Assembly: GCA_019096065.1 (NCBI GenBank)
Contig: JAGUCH010000003.1
Span: forward strand, 682,001-746,000
DNA: 64,000 nucleotides
Reading direction: 5' to 3'
Origin: Paracyclopina nana
Taxonomy: Eukaryota; Arthropoda; Copepoda; Cyclopoida; Cyclopettidae
The notes under the pieces were generated by a model. That model did not search any database and was not told the DNA's origin. It was given only the letters and a program-made list of their open reading frames with translations. Made by a program: the position numbers and the translations under genes. Shown here one piece after another: positions 53,601 to 64,000 of the stretch. Numbering within the stretch: position 1 is the stretch's first letter; each line of letters opens with the position of its first letter.

Positions 53601-56600
53601 GCACAATTTGCTGCTGGCGAACTTATAACAACATTTCCTGTTACAGAGCCATTCAAATGAAATGATTAGAACGTTGAAAAGAGAGATATCAGAGCGGTTG
53701 ATGCATAATGTTAGCGACCTAACGTTCAACTGCGGAGACCAGTGCCTCGGTTCCACTAAGGACTCTTGGCTTGTGATCTCTTTAGGAAAAAGGGACGAAA
53801 TGCAAGTGTGGTCTGTCAAGCTCAACCCAATCCACGCTTCAACGTCTTCCTCGGTGTCTGTCTTTGACGAGCAGGCTGCTGCGTCTACATCGGCTGCCAC
53901 TCAATGCCTTGATACAAGACAAGCACACATGGAAGACATGGAGAAAAACCTTCCGGGAGTGATTATTGCTAATGAGGAAAAAGTATTTCCTCTGCTCTAC
54001 AAATTGGGAATGCTTCGAGATCCCAAGGCCTTAAAAGCGCTTAGAAAGCTCTTCCATTTGCTCCCGACTGACACACAAGTCGTGGAGTCCTTCGCAAGCA
54101 TCACATATGGAGCGGCCAACTCTGCCATGGGCACTGCTGACGCCAGTCCCAAAATGAGTCCCAGGAAGGCTTCGACGAGCTCCATAGGTTCCCCCGAGAC
54201 TGCCAAGGAGACGCTCCACAAGATGTTTGACATCACCATTGCCAACATGTCCCCGTTCCGAATCCTTTACAATTTAGAGGTTTTATCTGGCCTCCTGATG
54301 CCAACAACCTACTCCGTGTCCGTCCTCCAGTTTTCGAGTAGCTTTTTGCATAGCGGCGGTCTCCGCGTTGTCCTGCGCTTGTTTGAAAAAGATGCCTTAC
54401 CCTGTGACATGGATTATGAGATGCGGCAATCTGTCTACACTATTGCTTTGCAAGTGGCCCGATTTCTCCTATGTGGCCAAGGAGTTGTGCAGAGAAGCGT
54501 GTCCCATGCTGCCAAGGTAGTCACATCTCCACTGACCAAGCCTACTCCACCTAAGAAGTCGGCTCTTGATGCATCTGTCGCTAAGTCGCCCCTTGCTCTG
54601 AGTGCGCACAAAATTGTGCAGATGCCCGAGTTGGAGTTTTTGGAGATGACCACATGCCTGGTCCGACTCGTGTGGGCGGCTGGTGCCGGCAACCTCCAAT
54701 TGGCCACGTCTCGTGCCCAAGAGCGAGAGAGTAGCGGCCACCCTATGAAGGTGCTAGCCAGCCGTCGGAGTCGAGATAGCTCCACTGGGAGCTCGACTAG
54801 CAGTGAAAGTGGTGGTTTGCTGCAAGACCACCATCCTGCTACATCCTGCAGTGGAGGAGGGCCTTTTGCTGCCAAGAGCTTGGAAGTGCACGACGACGAT
54901 GCTCGCATTGCTACCGAGGCCTTTGATTTGCTGACCACATGCTTGCAGTTGCGAGCTCAGAACATCTCTGCTTTCTTCACATTGCCGTACGCCACGGAGT
55001 TCATCATTGAAACCTTGCTGGGCTCGGCATCCCAATTGGTTCGATCGGCCGCTTGCGTCCAACTGCAAAAGCTTGCCCGAATTCGTGCGCCAGGAGCGGT
55101 ACGTGCGTTGAGCCTGGACGAGCTCGTAACTCTCAACAACCCCCTCTCTTCTCGGTACATGCTGACCAAGCTGGTGCTGAAGGCCCCAGTCCCATTATGG
55201 ATGCCTTCGTGCAAAGCCCGAGGCTTGAGTCACATACTGCTAGGACAATGCCAAGAGTACTTTGATTTGCGGTGCAGCCTTCTTCAGGATCTGTCCAAGG
55301 CGGATCAGGAGAGCCTGGGAGAGAATGCAAAGTCTATGTTAGATGATGAACTCTCCTTTCTTCACAACTATGCGCCTTGTTCCCGCCTCGAGGATTGCAC
55401 CCTGTTGGCTGGTCATCTGAGGCTGGTGGAAGCACTGTTGTCTGCTGATGGTGTGTCGGCTCGTGAAGTGGGCGCCACAGTCATAGGCTTGATCATGGAC
55501 TCGTATTTGTTCCCCGCCTCCAAGATGATCTCCGAGGGAGCCCTCAGTGGCGGCGGCGGAAGTGGTGAGATAACAACGGCAATGGTGCACGCCCGAAACA
55601 TCAATCCTCGGTGTGACACTCCCGAATCAAGGGTGGCTGCTTATAGTCTTCTGACAAAGTTGTCCAAGGATTGTTCGGCCAACCTCTCCATGGTTGTGAA
55701 CTTTCTTGTCAAGATGCACCATACCTATGACGAGGGGCTGGCCAAAGAGTTCTCTTATGAGCCTCTCGTGGAGCGCAGGGCTGCTTGCAACTATGTTGGC
55801 CTCAAAAATGCAGGGGCCACCTGTTACATGAATTCGGTTCTGCAACAACTATTCTGCGTTCCGGGCCTCGGTGACTCGGTCTTGAGCTGCCACGATGAGG
55901 ACGACGCTGAGGACTTTTTGCACGAGGATGAGTGCATTTTCTACCAGCTGCAAAACCTCTTCGGTCACCTGCGGGCCTCGAAGCTTCAATACTACGTTCC
56001 CGACAAGTTTTGGCACAACTTCCGCCTCTTTGGCAAAAAAGTCAATGTGCGAGAGCAGCAAGATGCCTTCGAGTTCTACACCCAAATCATAGACCAAGTT
56101 GATGAATTGCTGGCCAGCAAAAAGAGGCCAAAGATATTCACAAACTTCTTTGAGGGCACCTTCTCGGACCAAATGATATGCCAGGATTGCCCGCACCGCT
56201 ACGAGCGAGAGCAGCCCTTTATGGCACTCAACTTGACGATCAAGTCAAATAGCCTGCTAGAATCTCTCGATCAGTTCGTCCGTGGGGAGCTGTTGGACGG
56301 TGACAATGCATACTTCTGTGAAAAGTGCCAAGAGAAGCGGAGTACAATCAAACGAATGTGCATTCGCAGCCTGCCCAAGACATTGGTGATCCAGCTCAAG
56401 CGCTTCCACTATGATTGGGAGACAAACCGAGCCGTCAAGTTTGATGACTACTTCGAATTCCCCTGGTGTCTCGAGATGGGCCCCTACACCACAGAGGGCA
56501 TCCGCCAAGCAGAAAAAGAAGCAGCCTCTGAGGCCGCAAACGGAGTGAAGGTAAAACGGGTGTCCATCCGGAGAGAGGCCTCATTCCAATATGATCTTGT

Positions 56601-59583
56601 CGGCGTGGTTGTTCACAGTGGACAGGCCAATGCAGGTCACTACTACTCGCTGATCAAGGACAGGTATCGCACCAACAAATGGTTCAAGTTCAATGACACA
56701 ACGGTGGACGAGTTTGAGATGACAGAGGATAGCCTAAAGCAGGAGTGCTTTGGCGGCACGTTCAAGGTGAAGAAAGGCTCCTCCGGGAGCACGAGTTTGC
56801 CGGAGGACCGCCAACGCTACTGGAATGCCTACATGCTGTTTTATGAGAGCAAGGCCGCCATTATCGGTCAGAGGCGAGCCTCTGAGCGAAAAATGCAAAC
56901 AACCTCCACCTCCATATTCTCACTATCCTCGGCTCCCAGCGTACGGAAAACCTCCACGCCCGCGGCCCCGCCCAGGGAAAGTCTTTCCCAGCTCTCTGAC
57001 CTGCTGGAAAAGGGCGAGAAGACGGGGTTGTTCCACAAAAACTTTGGCGGACGGATGCCACCAAGAATCGAGCAGGGAATACAGGAGGAGAACTTGCGCT
57101 TCCTCCTTAACCGGGACGTTTACTGTGACGACTACTACAAGTTCATTAGCAACTTGGTCTCTGCCAACCTACTTCCGTCTACCAAGGCCGTCAAGCTGAA
57201 CGAGACTCTTGCGGAGCAATCCGTGACACTCGCCACCCACTTCTTGCTCAACACATATGCTCATATGAAGCGAAGGGACAAGAGCATGATGAATGACCTC
57301 CTCGATGCGGTAGAGGGCTACATTGAGGCCAGTGCCTTGGCCGCCCAATCCCTGCTAGCCTTTTTGGCTAGCACTGAGGGACTCCGATATATAAGGCCCT
57401 TTTTGCTGGAGTGCCCTATCAAAGAAGTCCGGACTGACTACTTGCGCCTGCTCGAAAGGTCCATGCACTATTATCTTGCTCACTTCAAGACCACTGACTG
57501 CGACCTCGTGGAGAGGCTTCTGAGTGTTATGGTCAACCTCATCAAGGAGGATGTGGCCAATCACATCAAGAGCAGCGCTCAGTTTTTCGCCTTCATCACC
57601 AAGTTTGCGCGACTAGGGCAGGCTCAGTGCGAGCAGCTCCTCAGGCGGCAATTCTTTGAGGCCATGTCGAGGCTTCTGTTGGGCACTGACCCCGAGGCCC
57701 TATCGGCTGCTGGTGATGATGGTGTGACCACGTTGCGTCAAAGGAAGTGGGCCCAGTCCCAAAGCAGGGAGCTGGGGGACTTGCACACTGCTCTTTCCAC
57801 TCTTGTCCTCTCCTGTGATACCTCCACTTTTCGGGGGACGGAGCCAGGGGAGCGGATGGAAAAGAAAACTCCAATACCTCCTGGTGTCAGCGCAATTTTG
57901 TACGGCCAAATAGCGCCCCTCTACATACGAGAGGCGGTGAGTGCTTGCCGCGAGGTGGTTTCCTCGGCCGTACCCACCATCATTCAGGCATTGGCCCACT
58001 CGATGCACTCATCAGCCACCTTCTCCAGGCTGCTCATCGAAGAGCTCATGAAGCAGTACAATAGCGTGGGATCTGGAGAGCTCAAGAACTTATCCACGCT
58101 CCTCGTTGAAGTTCTGGTATGCTTGGCTACTTCCTTTAGTTAGGGCATATGCAACACCCTTGTTTCTGAGGCAGATTTTTCGTAGATGAGAAATATTTTT
58201 TGATGTTGCAAAAAAATTTAACTTTGTTGTACTGAACATTTTGTGAAGATTAATCCCTCGGTGAAGGAGGACTTTTCGTCCGATTTTGGTCACTTCTTTT
58301 GTTTTTCAACTAGGCCCTCGGTGCATATCATTGTGGTAAACTCTGTTAGCCTACTTTCATTACTCTGGCCCCACATCAGCCTGAGGGCTATTGTAACCCA
58401 GAAAAAATTGCCCACCTAAAATATGTACATATTCTGAAAGCTTATGCTCTGGGGGTTCATTTGGTAGTAATTTTAAAATCCTGGCCTAGCGCTTCCCATA
58501 ACATAAAATTTTAAAAAACTTCTAGCGTCGAAAATATTGGCTTGGTCGTATTTTTCCTGTTAATATCCTGTTAAGATCTATATTTCTTTATTTCATAAGA
58601 AAATTGCTAGAATGCCCTGGTATCGAGATACAGTGGTGGTAGGTTTCTTCTTTGTCAAATGGCATGAGTTTATCAGTGGATGATCAGACCACAATATCTC
58701 GATTCCTGGGCATCCTAGCAATTTTTGTATGAAGTAAAGAAATATAGATCTCGCAATTCTAGGGGGGGTATATTAGCATACAAAATCCGATCAAGTCAAT
58801 GCTTTCGGGGCTAGAAGTTTTTTAAAATTTTATGCTATGGGAAGCGCTAGGCCAGGATTTTAAAATTACTACCAAATGAATCCCCAGACCATAAGCTTTC
58901 AGAATATGTATATATTTTGGGTGGGCAATTTTTTCTGGGTTGCAATAGCCCTCAGGTTGATGTGGCCCACTTTCTGATTTAAGTAAATATCTCACTCTCG
59001 GGCTGAGGAAGAGCTTCCATCCACAATGGAACAAGCTTGACTTGCTCAGAAAATGCTCATTCTAACATCTTTTCAGACTCTGCCAGACGAGTTACAGGGA
59101 AGCAGGTTGGACTACGCCATGGATGGGAACGTGGAGCAGAAAATTGATGGGTTGCTGGAGGTTGTGGACAAACACCAGACTTGTGACAGCTGCCGGGCCT
59201 ACCAATGCATCAAGACGCTTGTCACGGCTGCCAACAAGTCGGGCAACGTGAAGGAGAAGCTGCTGCAAGACGCCGAAAAGTGGCAATGGGCTGTCAATTG
59301 GCTCCGCGAGAAAATCGATCAAGACGAGGCCGTTTCCACCACCAGTGCACTTCAGCCATCCACTTCTCTGTGGGCCACGGACGCATCCAATGAGGATTCT
59401 CTGACGAAAACATTTCACAGAACTACATCGGCCCTTGTCACTCTCGAGGAGGCAAATGCCATTTTAGCGGAATTCGACCAACCACCGCCAGCCTCGGAAG
59501 GAAGTCAAGCCTTCATGGAGACTGAGGATGGTGCTGAATCAACAATTGAGGATATAGCAATGCCACCAGCATTCAAAGAGTGA
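50653..59583 (+). CDS. USP24: ubiquitin carboxyl-terminal hydrolase 24
   Basis: Six exons: 50653-50916, 50976-52958, 53021-53281, 53345-53596, 53647-58116, 59077-59583; 2,578 residues in a continuous frame, close to the usual length. A UBA-like domain at residues 2-45 (LLSMGF, RALRLAKNDISEAVAIL) is the USP24 hallmark. The USP catalytic domain lies in exon 5 with Cys box GATCYMN (Cys1646), His box GHYYSLIK (His1918) and Asp1937. It also has the two CxxC zinc pairs (CQDC and CEKC). Armadillo/HEAT-like helices surround it. It removes ubiquitin from substrates such as DNA-damage and checkpoint proteins (family knowledge). The gene looks intact. Introns are 50-63 nt except the last, 960 nt, which holds a giant hairpin repeat. 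Confidence 0.95.
58367..58968. mobile_element. near-perfect 600-bp hairpin MITE in the last USP24 intron
   Basis: Left arm starts ccccacatcagcctgagggc; right arm ends with the near complement ccctcaggttgatgtggccc. Matching continues inward through tggcctagcgcttcccata / tatgggaagcgctaggcca and through the atctatatttctttatt block, leaving a loop of only about 50 bp. The transcript of the intron would fold into one long duplex. Confidence 0.85.
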
Positions 59584-60110
59584 CATATCTGCCAGTGAAA
59601 AGGTCTTGATTCTTGTGATACAGCGAAATATTTTATTGTCAAAATATGAGAGGGAATAACAATGCAATTTCTCCGAGCCACAATGCCGCATCTTTTTTGC
59701 AACTTGACGAGTTCCACCGTTTGCCCCTTTCATTGTTTTTCTGATGCCGTGAAAAAGTAAACGACAATATTGGGGAAATGCGGAATAGGAGAATTTTTTA
59801 CCTGGAAAAAAAGAACCAGGGAAATTTTTCCCAGGTCCAACTAATCTTCTTTTGAGGTTGGGCTACTTTTTAGTCTGAACTGCCCCTCTAGACTGTCTAT
59901 ATTATTATTTTTATATGATGGAAAGCAATTTTCGCATGTATAATTCAGTTTACCAATTTGTCTCAGTTCATATAACTACACATATATAAAAGCTCTGACG
60001 TTTAACTTTATCAAGTGACACACATTATAAAGTATTTTATAAGGTGTGTTGCTCCTCTGTTACCATGATATTGTCAAAGAAGTAAATCCGATTGCAGAAA
60101 AAAGGAGAAA
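59584..60110. other. USP24 3' flank, AT-rich
   Basis: No gene. The block ctttatcaagtgacacacat at about 60007 recurs at about 60846, so this part pairs with the duplicated region downstream. Confidence 0.4.
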
Positions 60111-60111
60111 A

Positions 60112-60192
60112 AATGCCATGTATGGGGATCGGACCCTGAACGCCAGGATTAGGAGTCTGGCGCTCTACTGACTGAGCTACCAATACAGTTAG
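60112..60192 (-). tRNA. tRNA-like sequence, probably pseudogene or SINE head
   Basis: The minus strand contains TAGCTCAGTCAGTAGAGC (D arm, A box), then an anticodon loop CTCCTAA, which would be Arg(CCT), and GGTCCGATCCC (T arm, B box). The anticodon stem carries one extra base and the acceptor and outer T-stem pairs fail. I take it as a decayed tRNA gene or a tRNA-derived SINE promoter rather than a working tRNA. A run of T follows on the minus strand, as after a Pol III unit. Confidence 0.5.
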
Positions 60193-60566
60193 AAAAGTTG
60201 TTGCTAGAATTCCTTTTATTCTTCTTCTAAGCTGAGCTAAGAGTAGAGTCTCTACCAGAGATACCAGACAAAACTTGATCTAACAGATCTTTTAGCTCCA
60301 AAAAGTGCCAAATTCAAAATCTACAATTTTTAAGTGATTGATTAACACTTTCAACTACTCTTGCCCTACTGAGGGCCTCTCAACCCAAGCCTTAAAAGTA
60401 ATGGATCAGATGCTAAGTCAAGAGTGCCTGGTCCGGCAACTTCAATAACATTTGAAAATTACTTTCCACATAAAAAATTGTGTATATATGTAAACAAATT
60501 ATAAAACAGGCTTACATAACATCTGAGCTCATTTTGAAAAGTAAAAATCTCGTAGCATCACTTGGC

Positions 60567-60805
60567 TCACGCAAGCTCAAGCCCGCAAAGTTGCCACTCA
60601 ATTTTTACTTTACAAAATTTGCTCAGCTATTTTATTAGCTTGTTTTATAAATTGTTTACATATATAAATAGATATTGTGTTCTAATTTACCGTTGCACGC
60701 AAGCTCGAGCCCGCAAAGTTGCCACTCGATTTTTACTTAACAAAATTAGCTCAGCTTTTTTATTAGCTTATTTTATAAATTGTTTACATATATAAATAGA
60801 TACAA
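60567..60805. repeat. tandem duplication of about 127 bp
   Basis: cacgcaagctcaagcccgca at about 60567 recurs as cacgcaagctcgagcccgca at about 60694, followed in both by the same block to atatataaatagata. Together with the tcaagtgacacacattataa blocks at 60013 and 60852, this AT-rich region has been duplicated more than once. Confidence 0.75.
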
Positions 60806-60870
60806 CTCAGTTTATTCAACTACACATATACTAAGGCTCTAACTTTATCAAGTGACACACATTATAAATT

Positions 60871-61668
60871 ATTGCATAGGATTCCGCCTGCAACCAAATC
60901 CCAAAAGATGGCTTCAGAAAAAGACATCCAAAGCGTCTTTCGTAGTAAATTCCAGATCACTCGTGGCAGCTACCTAGCAATTCGTAATTTGCCAAAAAAT
61001 TGGCCTCCCTTCTGATTTCTCCAAAAATTCGAAAAACAATGTTGCATCATTATAATGTTTTAGGGCCTTTCCATGTGCTTGTACAAAAAATAAAACTCAA
61101 AAACGGTTTTTGATGGTACAAAAAATTGATCTTTGGCAAGTAGCAAAAGAAGTAAACTAATAAGTAAACATCCAGTACGCAAAAAAGTAAGTGAAAATGT
61201 AACTGGTTTTGCAAAAACGGTTTTGCTTGGTACATTTTTTTGTACCTCAAAACCATAATTGAGCACATGGAAAGGTCCTTAAGCAACTTTGTGAAAAAAA
61301 ATATTGATGGAACGAGTTTCAGCTTGGCCTGAAACGTATATACTAAATACCGCACACAAACGCAAAGCAACGCAACTCACACTACTAAATACTGCACATT
61401 ACTAAATACCACACACAACAAAAAAATGCAAAGGACAGATAAATCATCAGTTTTGGCGTAAAAACTAGTCTTCATTATTGGAACCGGGCTATAGCAGCTT
61501 TTTTTCTTTTTTTAAAGAATGTTTGTAGAATTATTTTTTAACATTAAATACTGTACACACAATTTTGAGTCAAAATGACAATTGAAACGGATAATTTGAG
61601 GCAACTAGGCGCTAAATGTGAGACAGTTACTTCATGATGGACTGTGGTGAGGGCCCTTTCCTCCAGCT
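60871..61668. other. intergenic, nothing recognised
   Basis: AT-rich, no supported gene. A minus-strand frame at 61050-61370, rich in Phe, Leu and Tyr, has no domain. Confidence 0.4.
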
Positions 61669-62125
61669 CACAGTGGCTCAAAATGCCTTTTGGACGCGCA
61701 CGGGAAAAAAACTCGCGAAATCGGAGTAGTCAATTTTCTTTGGGCCGTAAGCTAAAAACTGACATTCAGTGCACCCAAGTCCGCAAATTTCCGCAGCCAA
61801 TTTTGGTGAATAACCATTAAACGGGGTCTGATTGACCTCTCAGTCATAAAAGAACAATTTAATTCGATTCCAATCATAAGTTATGGATGCCCAAAAATGG
61901 GCAAAAGTGTCTATTCTACCATTTTTCTTGCTGAACACTTTTTCAAGCAAAGTTTGATTTAGAAGTCAAATTTGACTATGTATCTGTCAATTCAAACCAT
62001 TTTTGACTCTTTTCATTGCCTAGAAGTCAACCCAATTAGAATTTGAAAATTGGTGGTTTAATGAGAATTCGGGCGATTTGGCGGATTTTCTTGTGCGCCA
62101 GCAATTGGGCTTTGCTCACGGTGTA
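61669..62125. mobile_element. TIR element, copy 2
   Basis: Second copy of the element at 44800-45260, same orientation, starting cacagtggctcaaaatgcc. Its right end is eroded (gggctttgctcacggtg). Noncoding. Confidence 0.75.
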
Positions 62126-62680
62126 GTTACATTTTTCCGAATAAGGTAAAAAAGATGGCATTAGGAGTAACCTCCGATTCTATTTCGGCGTCCTTTCAAC
62201 TAGTTTGTCGCATAATCGTTATCATTTGGCTTTTTGACTTTTCAAAACAAAATATTTGGCGTTCTGGTAAAAAAACAAGAGATTTTCTGCCTTTTCCGGA
62301 AAGCTCCTCTGTGCATTAAGCTTGCTTTTCTTGGGCAAATTGTCCTGCAAAGCACACAATTATTACTCAATGTGCCCATAAAATGGCAACAAAACTGGAT
62401 TAAATCTTACTTTTAAAAAAATAGAAGACTGAAATATTAGTGAATTAGTTGAAATATACCATATCTGTTGACTTTAATGATTGGTCGGAGGTTCAATTTT
62501 TTAGATCGGGGCTAGCAGCGGAGCAGGTGCAAACAGAAACAGATCGAAATTCAATTTTCAGCCCGCTTAGCCTACGCTGTCATTAGCTGTGCTATCATTA
62601 GCTCCTCCTAGCGGCAAAAATTATTGCTACCAGAGCCTCCGTAAGCAAAGCCCAATTTGGCCAGGAGAACACGCTCCAGG

Positions 62681-63219
62681 TGTGTTGAAGCATCTGGCCG
62701 ATCATCATTTGGGCTTGATCAACTTGGTGCGACAGCGAGAAAAGTTGCTTGCTGAGTTCAACGAGGAGCCGCCCAAGTTCGAGAATTGCCAATTACCTTG
62801 TGGCTTACCATGAGCACTTTGAGCCCATCTTGGCCCACCTGTATCAGATAAGAAATGAGCACCTTCTGAGTGACCTCACCCAAGTTGGCCAACTTATTAG
62901 CCCTGATTTGAAAGAGGAGTTGCTTAGGCATGCACTCAGGAATGAGGTCGATCAAGACATGCCGGGCCTTCCACTGTCCTGCAAAGCCCTCATCACTGAG
63001 GGTGGCTTTAAAATTGTCTACTCAAGGGATACAAGGCCGATTGCTGCAATTGTCCAGCTTGGTACTGAAGATCAGTTAACCGACCTCCTCATTCATGAAG
63101 CTACCATGGAGCACCACATGATTGAGGATTGTACTGAGAAGAAGCACACTACTTTCACGGAGGCTGTGCAAATCAGCAGAAGGATGGGCTACAAGCGCAT
63201 GGACAATAGGGAACCGTAA
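62681..63219 (+). pseudogene. broken ELAC2 (long-form tRNase Z) fragment
   Basis: The segment resembles the C-terminal metallo-beta-lactamase half of ELAC2, the endonuclease that trims tRNA 3' ends. Recognisable are the ADHHLGLINLVRQRE block, the YHEHFEPIL region, the VYSRDTRP region and TDLLIHEATMEHH. It is broken: the HxHxDHH zinc motif has lost one codon, the frame changes near 62770-62780, and the usual SGDT is SRDT. The sequence diverges after about 63205, before the conserved NHFSQRY part, and stops. No upstream exons are visible. It is a partial copy, not a working gene. Confidence 0.7.
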
Positions 63220-63234
63220 ATCGTACCATATTTA

Positions 63235-63700
63235 TCCTACCGGCAAGCTCATAAGATTTCAGACGGCTGATTGCTGACTTCGTAGCGCCGTCTGAATGAG
63301 CAAAATGCCTTATTTTCTTGATTATTTTTCGTAAGGTATAATTTTTACAAGCTTAAGTAGCGTCTAAGATTCAAATTGACCAATTATATTTACATCTCAC
63401 TATATTTAGAGAGCTATCTTTCCTGAAATTCCATCTTTTCCTCAAATTACAGGCTGGCCTTTGGGCTGGCTTACGGGCAAGCTAGAACACTAATTAAAAG
63501 TGTATCCAGATTGACCCATTTTATTAAAGTGGCGTTTTTGTACGAGGGAGCTGGCTCTTTTTGACTTTTTAATATAGTTCACATCTGGCAGTTCATTTGT
63601 TAAACGTGTCAACTACGCGCGCGCACTGATGACGTCAAGCCGTCTGAACTCAGTGCCATCTAGTGCAGTCAGCTTGACTTCGGGTTCCTATGCAGTCAAT
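63235..63700. repeat. diverged interspersed repeat, copy 2
   Basis: Partner of 40415-40890, with the same ordered blocks. It starts within about 20 bp of the stop of the ELAC2 fragment. Confidence 0.5.
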
Positions 63701-63785
63701 GCTCAGCTCGACAGTTATTATTCTCTGGCTCCCACGCTCCAGAAGCACAAACTTTCTGATTGAGAAACTTATTAAAAAGTGAGGA

Positions 63786-64000
63786 TTAGGTGTAGACTTG
63801 CTGAACCATCGAGTGCAGCATCTTGAAGAAGAAGAGAAGGTTGTCATAATTTCCCTCGTATTCGCGTCTCAGCACTCTCAAGTGGAAGTCCCTTGTGAAC
63901 ATGTAAATTGCCTGAAAAAATGCTGCTGCTGCTGATTGTCTTATGATTAGAGGACTAAATACAATTTACCTCTATGGTGGCCAGGCTCGAATCTTGGTGT
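63786..64000 (-). CDS. DTWD1: DTW domain-containing protein 1, C-terminal part
   Basis: Two exons on the minus strand, 64000-63970 (cut by the window edge) and 63911-63786, joined in phase 0 across a 58-nt GT-AG intron. The encoded C-terminus has SLATIEAIYMF, then EGNYDNLLFFF before the stop, the characteristic end of DTWD1, the tRNA-uridine aminocarboxypropyltransferase that makes acp3U at position 20 of some tRNAs. The catalytic DTW motif lies outside the window, so DTWD1 rather than DTWD2 rests on this tail. Confidence 0.65.

Overview
The window is nuclear DNA from an invertebrate animal. Genes are split by very short GT-AG introns (mostly 46-66 nt), they are typical metazoan housekeeping genes (canopy, C2CD5, USP24, a pro-IL-16-like tandem PDZ protein, DTWD1), and the gaps are full of foldback DNA transposons and LTR-element DNA. 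An arthropod is the most likely host by inference; nothing seen fixes the order. All gene names come from reading motifs by eye, without a database search.

Layout. 0.6-1.3 kb: AT-rich satellite. 2.0-2.8 kb: intact canopy gene ending in KDEL. 3.07-3.95 kb (minus): 5'-truncated LCAT/lysosomal phospholipase A2 gene. 4.4-5.2 kb: two small nonautonomous transposons. 5.5-29.9 kb: a roughly 1.16-kb terminal-inverted-repeat element split by a 23,192-bp LTR retroelement (5888-29079). 31.9-33.0 kb: a hAT-like MITE. 33.4-39.3 kb: pro-IL-16-like PDZ gene (plus). 39.4 kb (minus): terminal exon of a carbohydrate sulfotransferase. 42.0-49.9 kb (minus): complete C2CD5 gene in ten exons. 50.65-59.58 kb (plus): complete USP24 gene in six exons, head-to-head with C2CD5. 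60.1 kb: tRNA-like sequence. 62.7-63.2 kb: broken ELAC2 fragment. 63.8-64.0 kb (minus): last two exons of DTWD1.

The LTR element is the outstanding object. Its two 926-bp LTRs look identical by eye, begin TG and end CA, and the insertion is flanked by a 4-bp TGCA duplication, so it is young. Read on the minus strand it is LTR - PBS - gag (854 aa, two zinc knuckles) - membrane-anchored retropepsin ORF (489 aa, joined to gag by TAATG) - pol (RT, RNase H, integrase and long extra regions, -1 frame relative to the protease ORF) - a frame-broken remnant - [two genes on the opposite strand] - a 415-aa ORF of unknown function - a 628-aa envelope-like type I membrane glycoprotein - LTR. The two opposite-strand genes (10702-11753 and 12235-12780) encode small predicted single-pass membrane proteins with Pro/Thr-rich N-terminal halves, and both contain proper GT-AG introns. 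Introns can survive retrotransposition there because those splice sites are not readable in the sense genomic RNA. Ordinary Ty3/gypsy-like elements are 5-9 kb; a 23-kb retroelement with spliced antisense membrane-protein genes and a shared divergent promoter (10416-10701) is, as far as I know, not a standard architecture and is my main candidate for an undescribed system.

Most remaining noncoding DNA consists of foldback elements, several of them inside introns of transcribed genes (USP24 last intron, C2CD5 largest intron), where transcripts would form long hairpins.
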